The notes: a model not told the origin generated them from the sequence alone. DNA of 5,331 bases from Nostoc sp. CHAB 5834 (GCA_020829485.1 JAIVFU010000285.1:1-5331); one strand, 5' to 3'; counted from the first letter of the stretch, positions 1 to 4,879 are shown. Made by a program: numbers and translations.

Positions 1-286
1 TCAGACAGGTGAGCGATTCGACCGGGTATGCGTCGAGCCCCACCTTCGCAGTGAACAGGTGAAGCTTCTTGCGCTTCGTGTATGCGCACAATCCCAACTC
101 AACCGGGGGCTCTGCCAATACGATGCTAGTCTCTTCCTGCAGCTCGCGCAGCGCCGCGGTCAACGGTTGCTCTCCAGGGTCGGCTCCGCCCTTGGGAATG
201 TCCCAGCAGTCCTGCCCCGTCACGTGGCCCAGCAAAATTTCGGTGCGAGGGTTGACTAGGACAAACCCATATGAAATGAGGCTCAT
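1..286 (-). CDS. Nudix hydrolase, N-terminal part (runs off the left edge)
   Basis: Ninety-five codons are visible from an ATG at 286, with no stop before the window edge, so the C-terminus is missing. The protein starts MSLISYGFVLVN. It has a tryptophan plus IPKGG lead-in to a Nudix box at about residues 34-56: G-x5-E-x7-R-E-L-x-E-E, the Mg2+-binding and catalytic signature for hydrolysing nucleoside diphosphates linked to another moiety. The glycine that normally follows the EEx part of the box is serine here (EETSI). After the box comes a KKLHLFTAKV strand, as in the common 'DIPKG...LHLF' bacterial Nudix proteins of about 140-150 residues. The substrate cannot be assigned; a (di)nucleoside polyphosphate or a capped RNA end are possibilities. 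The start codon overlaps the smpB stop (TGATG), which suggests translational coupling downstream of smpB. Confidence 0.88.
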   Translation of the reverse strand, partial: MSLISYGFVLVNPRTEILLGHVTGQDCWDIPKGGADPGEQPLTAALRELQEETSIVLAEPPVELGLCAYTKRKKLHLFTAKVGLDAYPVESLTCL

Positions 287-762
287 CACAAGTCCTTGAT
301 TGCACGTGCTGTTTCGCGTGTCTGGTCGCGCTCTTTGAGAGCAGCCCGCTTGTCCACAAGCTTCTTCCCCTTCGCCAGTCCAATGACCACCTTCAACTTG
401 CGCGTCTTCGTCAGCTCCAGGGGGACGATGGTGTACCCCCGCTCCGAAACCTTGCGGCTAAGCTTGTTCAACTCTGCCTTGTGCAGCAGCAGCTTGCGGG
501 GACGGACGGGCAGGCGCTCGACGAGCAGTCCTTTGTCGGAGTTGGCCAAGGGCGTAATGGTCAGGTCGTGGAGGAAGGCGTCGCCGTCCTCCAAGCGGAC
601 GTAGGCGGCACCTCCGTTGAAGTTCGCCTGCCCGGCCATGATGGCCTTCACTTCCCAGCCCATAAGCATCACCCCTGCTTCAAAGGTGTCTTCGATGACA
701 TAGAGGTGACGGGCTTGGCGGTTGTCGACCAAGGTCTTTGTTTGCAGCGCGGGTGTGTTCAT
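286..762 (-). CDS. smpB: SmpB, tmRNA-binding protein of trans-translation
   Basis: The product is 158 residues, normal for SmpB (E. coli has 160). SmpB binds the tRNA-like end of tmRNA, brings alanyl-tmRNA to ribosomes stalled without a stop codon, and places its C-terminal tail in the empty mRNA channel. Family landmarks in order: NRQARHLYVIEDTFEAG (14-30), GWEVK (35-39), PRKLLLHK (88-95), GYTIVPL (109-115), the LAKGKK segment (129-134), DKR (137-139), and a basic helical tail. Two basic positions of the usual 'SLRAGKAN' segment are replaced (AIMAGQAN, 40-47), so the protein is somewhat divergent. The ATG at 762 is the only plausible start, because an in-frame TAA lies six codons upstream with no other start codon between. 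The Shine-Dalgarno is weak. The gene is translationally coupled to the Nudix gene. Its RNA partner, a permuted tmRNA, lies at 4445-4750. Confidence 0.97.
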   Translation of the reverse strand: MNTPALQTKTLVDNRQARHLYVIEDTFEAGVMLMGWEVKAIMAGQANFNGGAAYVRLEDGDAFLHDLTITPLANSDKGLLVERLPVRPRKLLLHKAELNKLSRKVSERGYTIVPLELTKTRKLKVVIGLAKGKKLVDKRAALKERDQTRETARAIKDL

Positions 763-811
763 GTCTAGCTTTGTTGGTTAAGGAAGCGCTAGACATGCCG
801 GTTTAGACATG
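760..811. repeat. TAGACATG inverted/direct repeat over the smpB start
   Basis: CATGTCTAGC (760-769, covering the smpB start codon) is a perfect 10-bp inverted match to GCTAGACATG (788-797). The core TAGACATG recurs directly at 804-811, 14 bp after the copy at 790. The repeats sit in the smpB leader, so an operator or a start-masking RNA hairpin are both possible. In the mRNA, the first two arms would pair across an 18-nt loop and sequester the AUG. The function is inferred only. Confidence 0.5.
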
Positions 812-840
812 GAAGTGCGCTAAGCCCTTGATTTGTATGT

Positions 841-874
841 AATCTAGCTAGAGCACGAAGCCTCGGCTAGATTT
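841..874. promoter_or_regulatory. CTAG-rich palindrome in the smpB leader
   Basis: AATCTAGC (841-848) is inverted against GCTAGATT (866-873). Overlapping the left arm is a perfect 10-bp palindrome TCTAGCTAGA (843-852). Together with the repeats at 760-811, this gives five CTAG tetramers in about 106 bp (765, 789, 844, 848, 867). I see only about seven elsewhere in the window. This may be a binding site for a regulator of smpB. I could not pick out a convincing -35/-10 pair for smpB here. Confidence 0.4.
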
Positions 875-910
875 GAATTTGAGTTTCCAAGTCCCTTGTT
901 TACAAAAACG

Positions 911-1540
911 TCAGGCAGCAACCGCACTTCGAGCAGTCGCGGCAGAGGGTGGCAAGAACTCCTGAGCCCACGCTTCGACTTTCTTGTTGGCAGCAATCAG
1001 CTCCGCAACCAACCCGGTGCAGGGATACTTCATGACCCGAATCCAGTCGAGACCCATTTGAGCAATCAACTCGAAGCGACGATAGTCAGGGCCCTTGCGC
1101 TTGCGTTCACGGGCCACTCGCAGAAGGTCCAGCAGCGCGAGTTCCGTCATTTCACAGAGGACTTTGTTGAGGGGCTCGGCCGCAGCGGAGCCCGGGCAGG
1201 TGCCGGCTGAGTCGATGCGGGCTCCCAAGTTGATGAGTTCGGCCCACTGGATGACTGTTTGGCCAGCACCGATGATTTCGGTAGCGCGGCTGACGGGTAA
1301 CCGCTCAAAGGTCATGCATACGTCCAGCGCAAGCTGAGCGCACGCGATTTGCTGACGAAGGATTTTTTGAGGCCGGGTCTTAGCGAGAGCCATCCCCTCA
1401 ATGGTGGCCAAGAGACAATCGGTAAGGTAGCCGAAGGCTTGCTCTACTTCCCGGATGTCCGAGCGAAAGATAGGCCGAGCGATAGCGGGCCGTTTCGTTT
1501 GCTGTCGAAGTCCGGAAAATCCGGGGTTGATTACAGCCAT
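911..1540 (-). CDS. Hypothetical helical protein, 209 residues
   Basis: I do not recognise this protein. It runs from MAVINPGFSG to a small, Ala/Ser-rich tail (SAATARSAVAA). Most of it looks alpha-helical and soluble, with no signal peptide and no obvious membrane segment. It has a basic stretch around residues 141-155 (RVARERKRK followed by DYRR) that could contact nucleic acid. It has six cysteines (42, 67, 75, 115, 129, 174) that do not form an evident zinc-binding pattern. The start at 1540 is preceded by a purine-rich GAAGAAAG that can serve as a weak ribosome-binding site. It lies 68 bp after the small Trp-rich gene and 148 bp before smpB, all on the minus strand, so the four genes could share a transcript. 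It is the longest open frame over this stretch on either strand. Confidence 0.68.
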   Translation of the reverse strand: MAVINPGFSGLRQQTKRPAIARPIFRSDIREVEQAFGYLTDCLLATIEGMALAKTRPQKILRQQIACAQLALDVCMTFERLPVSRATEIIGAGQTVIQWAELINLGARIDSAGTCPGSAAAEPLNKVLCEMTELALLDLLRVARERKRKGPDYRRFELIAQMGLDWIRVMKYPCTGLVAELIAANKKVEAWAQEFLPPSAATARSAVAA

Positions 1541-1608
1541 GGGTAACTTTCTTCGTTCTGCGCTGCGGTCCGCCTTGTGGGCGGCTGCACGCTGTTATTG
1601 GGAATCTT

Positions 1609-1836
1609 TCAGCTCATCGGTAGCACCACAGGAGCGCGGGAATCGCTCCAACGCCAGGCTTGCCACCAACGAGGCGGTGTCCAGCCTTGTGATTGAGCAG
1701 CGGCCTTGCAATGCACCAGAGCTTCAGCTTCGTCTTCTCCACATCCAGATATTCTCCGAGCACTTGAAAAGGGCTTGTCAGTAACCGAAATCACCGCAAC
1801 AAAGTTTCGGGGAGAGGCAAACGGAAGCACAGCCAT
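1609..1836 (-). CDS. Small Trp-rich hypothetical protein, 75 residues
   Basis: From ATG 1836 the protein begins MAVLPFASPRNFVAVISVTD and ends in a helix-like EDEAEALVHCKAAAQSQ followed by GWTPPRWWQAWRWSD. The Pro-Pro-Trp-Trp and Trp-Arg-Trp cluster close to the C-terminus is very unlikely in non-coding frames. It resembles the tails of small uncharacterised phage and proteobacterial proteins as I remember them; that is recollection, not a search. The layout is a beta-rich N-terminus, an amphipathic helix and an aromatic tail. The frame also extends upstream to TTG codons at 1848 and 1845, but ATG 1836 is the better start. There is no clear Shine-Dalgarno. A TATACT -10-like box lies about 33 bp upstream (1869-1874). 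It is upstream of the 209-residue gene on the same strand. The function is unknown. Confidence 0.5.
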   Translation of the reverse strand: MAVLPFASPRNFVAVISVTDKPFSSARRISGCGEDEAEALVHCKAAAQSQGWTPPRWWQAWRWSDSRAPVVLPMS

Positions 1837-1868
1837 AGTATACAACAAATGAAGAAAAATTGATGCCT

Positions 1869-1874
1869 AGTATA
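1869..1874 (-). promoter_or_regulatory. Possible -10 box for the minus-strand cluster
   Basis: TATACT reads on the minus strand (AGTATA on plus) inside the small palindrome CCTAGTATAGG (1866-1876). It is placed to start a transcript near 1862, about 26 nt before the ATG at 1836. I found no good -35 hexamer at 16-18 bp, so the call is weak. Confidence 0.3.
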
Positions 1875-1923
1875 GGAACAAGCACCCTCTGTATTTTAGA
1901 TTTAAAAACCCTTGCCAAAGTTA

Positions 1924-1950
1924 TTTACAAACAATCGCTCGTGCTAAAAT
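1924..1950 (+). promoter_or_regulatory. Extended -10 promoter for the HExxH gene
   Basis: TTTACA (1924-1929, five of six matches to TTGACA) precedes TGC-TAAAAT (-10 at 1945-1950, with the extended -10 TG at 1942-1943). The 15-bp spacer is short, but the TGn extension can compensate. Transcription would begin near 1957, about 18 nt before the ATG at 1975. A partial Shine-Dalgarno TAAGAG lies at about 1958-1963. Confidence 0.5.
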
Positions 1951-1974
1951 TGACACATAAGAGTCGTTACAACC

Positions 1975-2571
1975 ATGCCTGAAATATTAAATAGCCGCGA
2001 GTATTGGGTAGCCAAAGCAATTGAATTCGTTCAGGGGCTTGGCCTGCCTGTGACAATCACGGAGGACGCGGACCTGACGGACACATTCATCCCCTATGTG
2101 CGGGTCGAAGCGGGCGGGCTGACCATTTCCGGAGCAGTGTTCCCGGGAGACATTCTTCACGAAGCCGGGCATCTGGCGGTCATCCCCGGGGACTTTCGGC
2201 CCCTGGCGGTGGACTCTCTGTCCGCGGTGATGGATGCGATGACGAAGTACATTGAAAACAATCCCCACGGTCTGACACAGTGGCCCGAGGACCCCCTGAG
2301 CAGGGCCATCCTGCAAAGTGGTGAAGCGGAGGCCACCGCATGGCAATACGCCGCTGCGCAAGCCATAGGACTGCCTGATGAGTGGCTTTTCCCAGCCGAC
2401 TCGTACGATGGTGGCTCTGCACATGTCCTGCAGGACCTAAAAACCCGGACCTACCTAGGTGTCAACGGTTTGCAAGCAGCGGGGTGGACGGTTCAACGCA
2501 AACAGGAGTATCGGGAATCGGCGGTATTTCCCGCATTGAACTTCTGGCTGCACCCCGGAACGCTCGCCTAG
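1975..2571 (+). CDS. HExxH metallopeptidase-like protein, 198 residues
   Basis: The central motif is GDILHEAGHLAV, with HEAGH at residues 62-66. It has the form of the zincin zinc-binding and catalytic site: two histidine ligands and a glutamate general base. A downstream SGEAEATAWQYAAAQ helix (115-129) offers E117 or E119 as a third ligand, in gluzincin style. The remaining C-terminal pattern (IGLPDEWLF, then YDGGS, then YLGVNGLQAAGW, ending in a short FPALNFWLHPG) fits a widespread proteobacterial family of about 200-residue uncharacterised putative metallopeptidases, as I recall it. There is no signal peptide or membrane segment, so it probably acts in the cytoplasm. The substrate is unknown. 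It has its own promoter and is not evidently in an operon with cysS, which begins 187 bp later. The start at ATG 1975 is supported by the promoter position. Confidence 0.82.
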   Translation: MPEILNSREYWVAKAIEFVQGLGLPVTITEDADLTDTFIPYVRVEAGGLTISGAVFPGDILHEAGHLAVIPGDFRPLAVDSLSAVMDAMTKYIENNPHGLTQWPEDPLSRAILQSGEAEATAWQYAAAQAIGLPDEWLFPADSYDGGSAHVLQDLKTRTYLGVNGLQAAGWTVQRKQEYRESAVFPALNFWLHPGTLA

Positions 2572-2758
2572 CTCTACAAAAAATTCCTTCTGGCTAAATT
2601 CGGTAGCTATTCAATATGCCACGCTGCCCCTTTCGGCGTATCCTATTCAAAAATAACCTCTGACTTAAACATGATTCTCCTGCGCTTCCGTTGTTGTCGT
2701 TAGCTCAATGCCGCGTTGCTACCAACGCTCGACCAACTGTTGCCTATGGAAATGAATC
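2572..2758. other. Intergenic gap before cysS
   Basis: No gene or terminator is visible here. For cysS, GGA at 2748-2750 gives a Shine-Dalgarno about 8 nt before the ATG at 2759. Two other ATGs (2746 and 2752) lie just upstream but are out of frame. Candidate promoter hexamers are too weak to call. No T-box-like or other leader structure was recognised. Confidence 0.4.
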
Positions 2759-4069
2759 ATGAAACTCAAAGACTCTCTCACGGGCCTAAATAAGGCCGTC
2801 CTTCCGCATTCCGTATCCATCTACGCTTGCGGCATCACTCCCTACTCCGCATCGCACGTGGGCCACGCACGGACCTACGTAGTGTTCGACTTGCTCGCAA
2901 AGGTGCTCCGTGCTCAAGGCCACGAAGTCACGCTGGCGCGCAACATCACGGACATTGACGACAAAATCATCAACGAGGCCGCCAAGCAAGGCATCGAGTG
3001 GCATGAGCTGTCCGCACACTTCTCGGAGCTGAATCGGGGGCTCATGAGCCAGACAGGGCTCCAGGTGCCTCTGGAACCCAAAGCCAGCGACTACCTGGCG
3101 AACATCTTCCAACTCATCGAAGCGCTGCTCGGGCTGGGGCTGGCGTACGTCTCTGAAACGGGGGACGTGCGTTACCGAGTCCGGTCGTTCAAGGGTCGGC
3201 TTCTCATGCCTCACAAAGAGGGCTCTCTTCTGTCGGAGCAAGGGGTCACTCGGGTGGATGGCAGCGGCAAGGAGGACCTCCGCGACTTCGCGCTCTGGAA
3301 GCGTACCGGAGATGCCGACGTAGGCTTCAAGTCTCCGTGGGGCTGGGGGCGCCCCGGCTGGCACATCGAGTGCTCCGCCATGATTGGCGCCCTCTTTGGT
3401 GGCAGCGTGACGATTCACGGGGGCGGCGTGGACCTCAAGCACCCTCACCATGACGCGGAAATCCGCCAGAGCGAGCCTGTTTTCGGTAAGCCCCTTGCGG
3501 ACATTTGGATGCACAACGGGTCTGTCCTGAGCGAAGGCCAAAAGATGAGCAAGAGCTTGGGCAACTTCGTTACTTGGCAAGAAGCCCTGGACCAAGCAGA
3601 GGCGTTGGCGCCCGGCCGCGGCGGCGATTTGTTGCGCATCGCCATGTTGCAAGCGCACTGGCAGAAGCCCCTTGATTGGTCGCCGACCCTGCTTCACAGC
3701 ACCTTTGCAGAGCTGCAGCTGCTCACAAAGAACTTGTCTTCAGAACACCTGGAGAGCACTGACGCCACGGCTCTGGTTCAGCAGCTCGACGAAAACCTCA
3801 ACACGCCCGCAGCGTTTGTCTGGTTGCGCGCGCAGATGAAAGCCGGCAAACACGCCACCGTAGCCGCATCCCTGCGGTTCCTGGGCGTCGACGTGAAGGC
3901 CTGGGCCGATGCGCATAAACCGGCGCCCTCCCCTGTTGAGCATTCGGCTGAAATCAATGCGCTCATTAAGGAGCGAAACGAAGCGCGGCGGCAGAAGAAC
4001 TGGGCCAAGGCCGATGAGCTGAGGAAACGGCTGGCGGCGATGGGCGTTTCGCTAACCGACGCCCCTTAA
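2759..4069 (+). CDS. cysS: Cysteinyl-tRNA synthetase, compact
   Basis: This class I synthetase activates cysteine with ATP and charges tRNA-Cys. Its 436 residues compare with 461 in E. coli. Visible landmarks are ACGITPYSASHVGHAR (HIGH motif as HVGH, 33-36), RNITDIDDKI (61-70), GRPGWHIECSAM (197-208), GGGVDLKHPHHDAE (221-234) and QKMSKSLGNF (261-270). The zinc ligands of the E. coli enzyme (C28, C209, H234, E238) all have counterparts at a constant offset of four: C24, C205, H230 and E234. The C-terminal part keeps INALIKERNEARRQKNWAKAD and ends GVSLTDAP. The usual short end after this (about eight residues, GTxW-type) is missing. Unusual choices include P28 in GITPYS, which recalls the related cysteine ligase MshC, and HPHHDAE for the usual FPHHENE. 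The intact KMSKS and tRNA-binding end favour a true CysRS. It stands alone, without the usual chromosomal neighbours. Confidence 0.96.
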   Translation: MKLKDSLTGLNKAVLPHSVSIYACGITPYSASHVGHARTYVVFDLLAKVLRAQGHEVTLARNITDIDDKIINEAAKQGIEWHELSAHFSELNRGLMSQTGLQVPLEPKASDYLANIFQLIEALLGLGLAYVSETGDVRYRVRSFKGRLLMPHKEGSLLSEQGVTRVDGSGKEDLRDFALWKRTGDADVGFKSPWGWGRPGWHIECSAMIGALFGGSVTIHGGGVDLKHPHHDAEIRQSEPVFGKPLADIWMHNGSVLSEGQKMSKSLGNFVTWQEALDQAEALAPGRGGDLLRIAMLQAHWQKPLDWSPTLLHSTFAELQLLTKNLSSEHLESTDATALVQQLDENLNTPAAFVWLRAQMKAGKHATVAASLRFLGVDVKAWADAHKPAPSPVEHSAEINALIKERNEARRQKNWAKADELRKRLAAMGVSLTDAP

Positions 4070-4230
4070 GCACTCAGCAAGGGTATCCCGGGCAGCACCC
4101 CGCGCACGCTCGACCGGTAAGGGCCTCGGAATTTCGGTGAGCAGCAGGAAGGCTGGGTGCCGTAGCGGGTGGGACTATTTGTCAAGCATTAGATACCACT
4201 CAGCCAGACTTCAGCGCGTTGTTAGAAACG

Positions 4231-4273
4231 GTCAGATGTGGGCCAATAGTTAGCTTAAGCGGCCACAACTGAC
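4231..4273. repeat. Imperfect hairpin downstream of cysS
   Basis: The left arm GTCAGATGTGGGCC (4231-4244) pairs with the right arm GGCCACAACTGAC (4261-4273). There are 12 base pairs (5 + 5 + 2), with one A:A mismatch and one bulged G, closing a 16-nt loop. Only a few Ts follow, so it is not a standard intrinsic terminator. It could stabilise the cysS transcript end. Confidence 0.5.
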
Positions 4274-4340
4274 TCTTTGCGGAGGGGTCTGGCGCGAGAG
4301 GGGCTGGCGGCTATCTGTTGAAAAGCGGCCCTATGTAGCC

Positions 4341-4375
4341 AATCTCAGTCCTTGTCCGTTACATGGACTGAAATT
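4341..4375. repeat. Second hairpin between cysS and ssrA
   Basis: AATCTCAGTCC (4341-4351) is inverted against GGACTGAAATT (4365-4375), with ten of eleven pairs matching and a 13-nt loop. There is no U-tract on either side. It lies 30 bp beyond the ssrA terminator. Confidence 0.45.
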
Positions 4376-4404
4376 AGCGACATCCCAGTCAAGCAGAGTC
4401 ACCC

Positions 4405-4444
4405 TAAAAAATGAAAGCCCCCTCCTGTTTCCAAGAGGGGGCTT
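4405..4444 (-). terminator. Rho-independent terminator of ssrA
   Basis: On the minus strand, AAGCCCCCTC and GAGGGGGCTT form a perfect 10-bp, GC-rich stem (arms 4415-4424 and 4435-4444) with a 10-nt loop. It is followed by TTTCATTTTTT. It sits directly after the tmRNA coding piece. The T-tract on this side only makes it directional for the minus strand. Confidence 0.93.
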
Positions 4445-4653
4445 GAGAGGCGGTAGACTTTTACATGAACCGCGAAGAGATTGGGTAACAAGGCTCTCTT
4501 AAGCCCCACCGTCAAGCTTACGCAGCGAGTCGGATTTGGTCGTCATTGGCAGTTATGCCTTTGCTTGTTTTATTGGAATTGCTTCCAACCAGGTAGACGC
4601 CTGCCTGCGTTGCCGATTAAGCATTCTTCCCGCGTCGAATCCAATTCACCCCC
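4445..4653 (-). ncRNA. ssrA: tmRNA coding piece (5' half with tag frame)
   Basis: It begins GGGGGUGAAUUGGAUUCGAC, the conserved tmRNA 5' end. Visible helices are CAGG/CCUG (4603-4590) and a UUGGAA-GCAA-UUCCAA hairpin with a GNRA loop (4588-4573), both where pseudoknot PK1 normally lies. A UAAGC/GCUUA helix (4520-4516 with 4504-4500) contains the tag stop codon, as in P5. AAGAGA/UCUCUU and GCGGU/ACCGC hairpins follow, up to about 4450. The 3' end of the mature piece is uncertain. Confidence 0.85.
4518..4550 (-). other. ssrA: tmRNA tag-peptide reading frame
   Basis: The frame reads GCC AAU GAC GAC CAA AUC CGA CUC GCU GCG UAA, giving ANDDQIRLAA and then stop. With the alanine carried by tmRNA, the appended tag would be AANDDQIRLAA. 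The resume codon GCC follows AUAACU, matching the position of AUAGUC before the E. coli resume codon GCA. Start AND and end LAA match the family; LAA is the ClpX recognition end. The middle (DQIR) differs from E. coli ENYA. Confidence 0.9.
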
Positions 4654-4684
4654 ATCATGAATACCCTTGGGCAAAAGAAACTCA

Positions 4685-4750
4685 TGGTGGAGGTGCAGGG
4701 TCTCGAACCCTGATGCCCCGAAAATTCAACGTCACCGGAATTACAACGAT
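4685..4750 (-). ncRNA. ssrA: tmRNA acceptor piece (tRNA-like 3' half)
   Basis: The T arm is textbook: stem CAGGG/CCCUG (4712-4708 and 4700-4696) around the 7-nt loop UUCGAGA. Next come the acceptor strand CACCUCC, discriminator A (4688) and CCA (4687-4685). The piece is about 66 nt if transcription begins near 4750. SmpB and alanyl-tRNA synthetase would recognise this half. The 5' end is estimated from the -10 box. Confidence 0.88.
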
Positions 4751-4756
4751 AAACTA

Positions 4757-4762
4757 ATTATA
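4757..4762 (-). promoter_or_regulatory. ssrA promoter -10 box
   Basis: A perfect TATAAT on the minus strand (ATTATA on plus) predicts a start near 4750, just before the acceptor piece. The -35 position at 17 bp spacing reads TAGCAA (4785-4780), only three of six matches. The promoter therefore relies on its -10 and perhaps on the AT-rich sequence upstream. Confidence 0.7.
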
Positions 4763-4815
4763 GCGACAAAGGCTGAGGCTTGCTAGAGTTTTCACAAAAT
4801 ATTTCTGTATTCAAC

Positions 4816-4862
4816 AAAAAACAATTTTTTAGCCTATACGAAATAGGTTTATTTTGTTTTTT
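4816..4862. promoter_or_regulatory. Nested AT-rich palindrome before the DGNTR gene
   Basis: The outer arms AAAAAACAA (4816-4824) and TTGTTTTTT (4854-4862) are perfect inverted copies. The inner arms CCTAT (4833-4837) and ATAGG (4843-4847) are almost coaxial with them. On the plus strand, AGCCTAT/ATAGGTT followed by TTTATTTTGTTTTTT resembles a weak intrinsic terminator or attenuator in the leader. As DNA it could be an operator between the divergent ssrA and the DGNTR gene. Confidence 0.4.
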
Positions 4863-4879
4863 CTACTAGGAATATTTAT

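Larger units (their letters stand above)
4070..4404. other. Gene-free stretch between convergent cysS and ssrA
   Basis: No credible open frame, tRNA or insertion-sequence end is visible over about 335 bp. No U-tracted terminator for cysS was found. The stretch holds two strong imperfect hairpins (4231-4273 and 4341-4375). It also has a short G-rich imperfect direct repeat, GAGGGGTCTGGCG at 4282-4294 and GAGGGGCTGGCGG at 4298-4310. It may be transcribed read-through from cysS, a structured RNA, or decayed sequence. Confidence 0.45.
4445..4750 (-). ncRNA. ssrA: Permuted two-piece tmRNA gene (precursor)
   Basis: Reading the minus strand, the tmRNA 3' acceptor part comes first (4750-4685), then a 31-nt spacer (4684-4654), then the 5' part with the tag reading frame (4653 to about 4445), then the terminator. 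This is the order of a circularly permuted ssrA. Removal of the spacer yields a two-piece tmRNA. The 5' strand GGGGGUG (4653-4647) pairs fully with CACCUCC (4695-4689). It includes G3:U70, the alanine identity pair, and the discriminator A is followed by an encoded CCA. The coding piece contains the conserved GGAUUCGACG (4642-4633). CAACG (4612-4608) can pair with CGUUG (4731-4727) as part of the helix joining the two pieces. Its partner SmpB is encoded at 286-762. The promoter and terminator define the 5' and 3' limits to within a few bases; mature piece ends are approximate. Confidence 0.93.

Noticed and set aside
1570..1584. CCGCC/GGCGG hairpin between the small Trp-rich gene and the 209-residue gene as a terminator
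   Set aside because: The stem is only 5 bp and there is no T-tract on either strand.
1455..1784. Plus-strand open frame of 109 codons across the start of the 209-residue gene and the small Trp-rich gene
   Set aside because: It has no ribosome-binding site and no domain-like pattern. It overlaps two better minus-strand frames.
1987..2424. Minus-strand open frames opposite the HExxH gene
   Set aside because: The plus frame has the metallopeptidase motif and a well-placed promoter. The minus frames are low-complexity shadows.
2786..3697. Long minus-strand open frame (303 codons) opposite cysS
   Set aside because: The cysS frame carries every family motif. The antisense frame has no recognisable domain and arises from GC-rich codon positions.
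4211..4262. Possible integron attC site around GCGTTGTTAG and GTTAGCTTAAG
   Set aside because: The GTT-type core does not match the required GTTRRRY, and no matching RYYYAAC partner is present at the other end.
4684..4735. Ordinary tRNA gene suggested by the T arm and CCA
   Set aside because: There is no anticodon arm or matching 5' acceptor strand upstream. The 5' strand lies downstream at 4653, as expected for a permuted tmRNA.
4536..4757. Plus-strand open frame of 73 codons containing GGGAGSRTLMPRKFN
   Set aside because: It is the antisense of the tmRNA acceptor and coding pieces. GGGAGSRT-type peptides are a well-known artefact of translating the complement of tRNA-like 3' ends.
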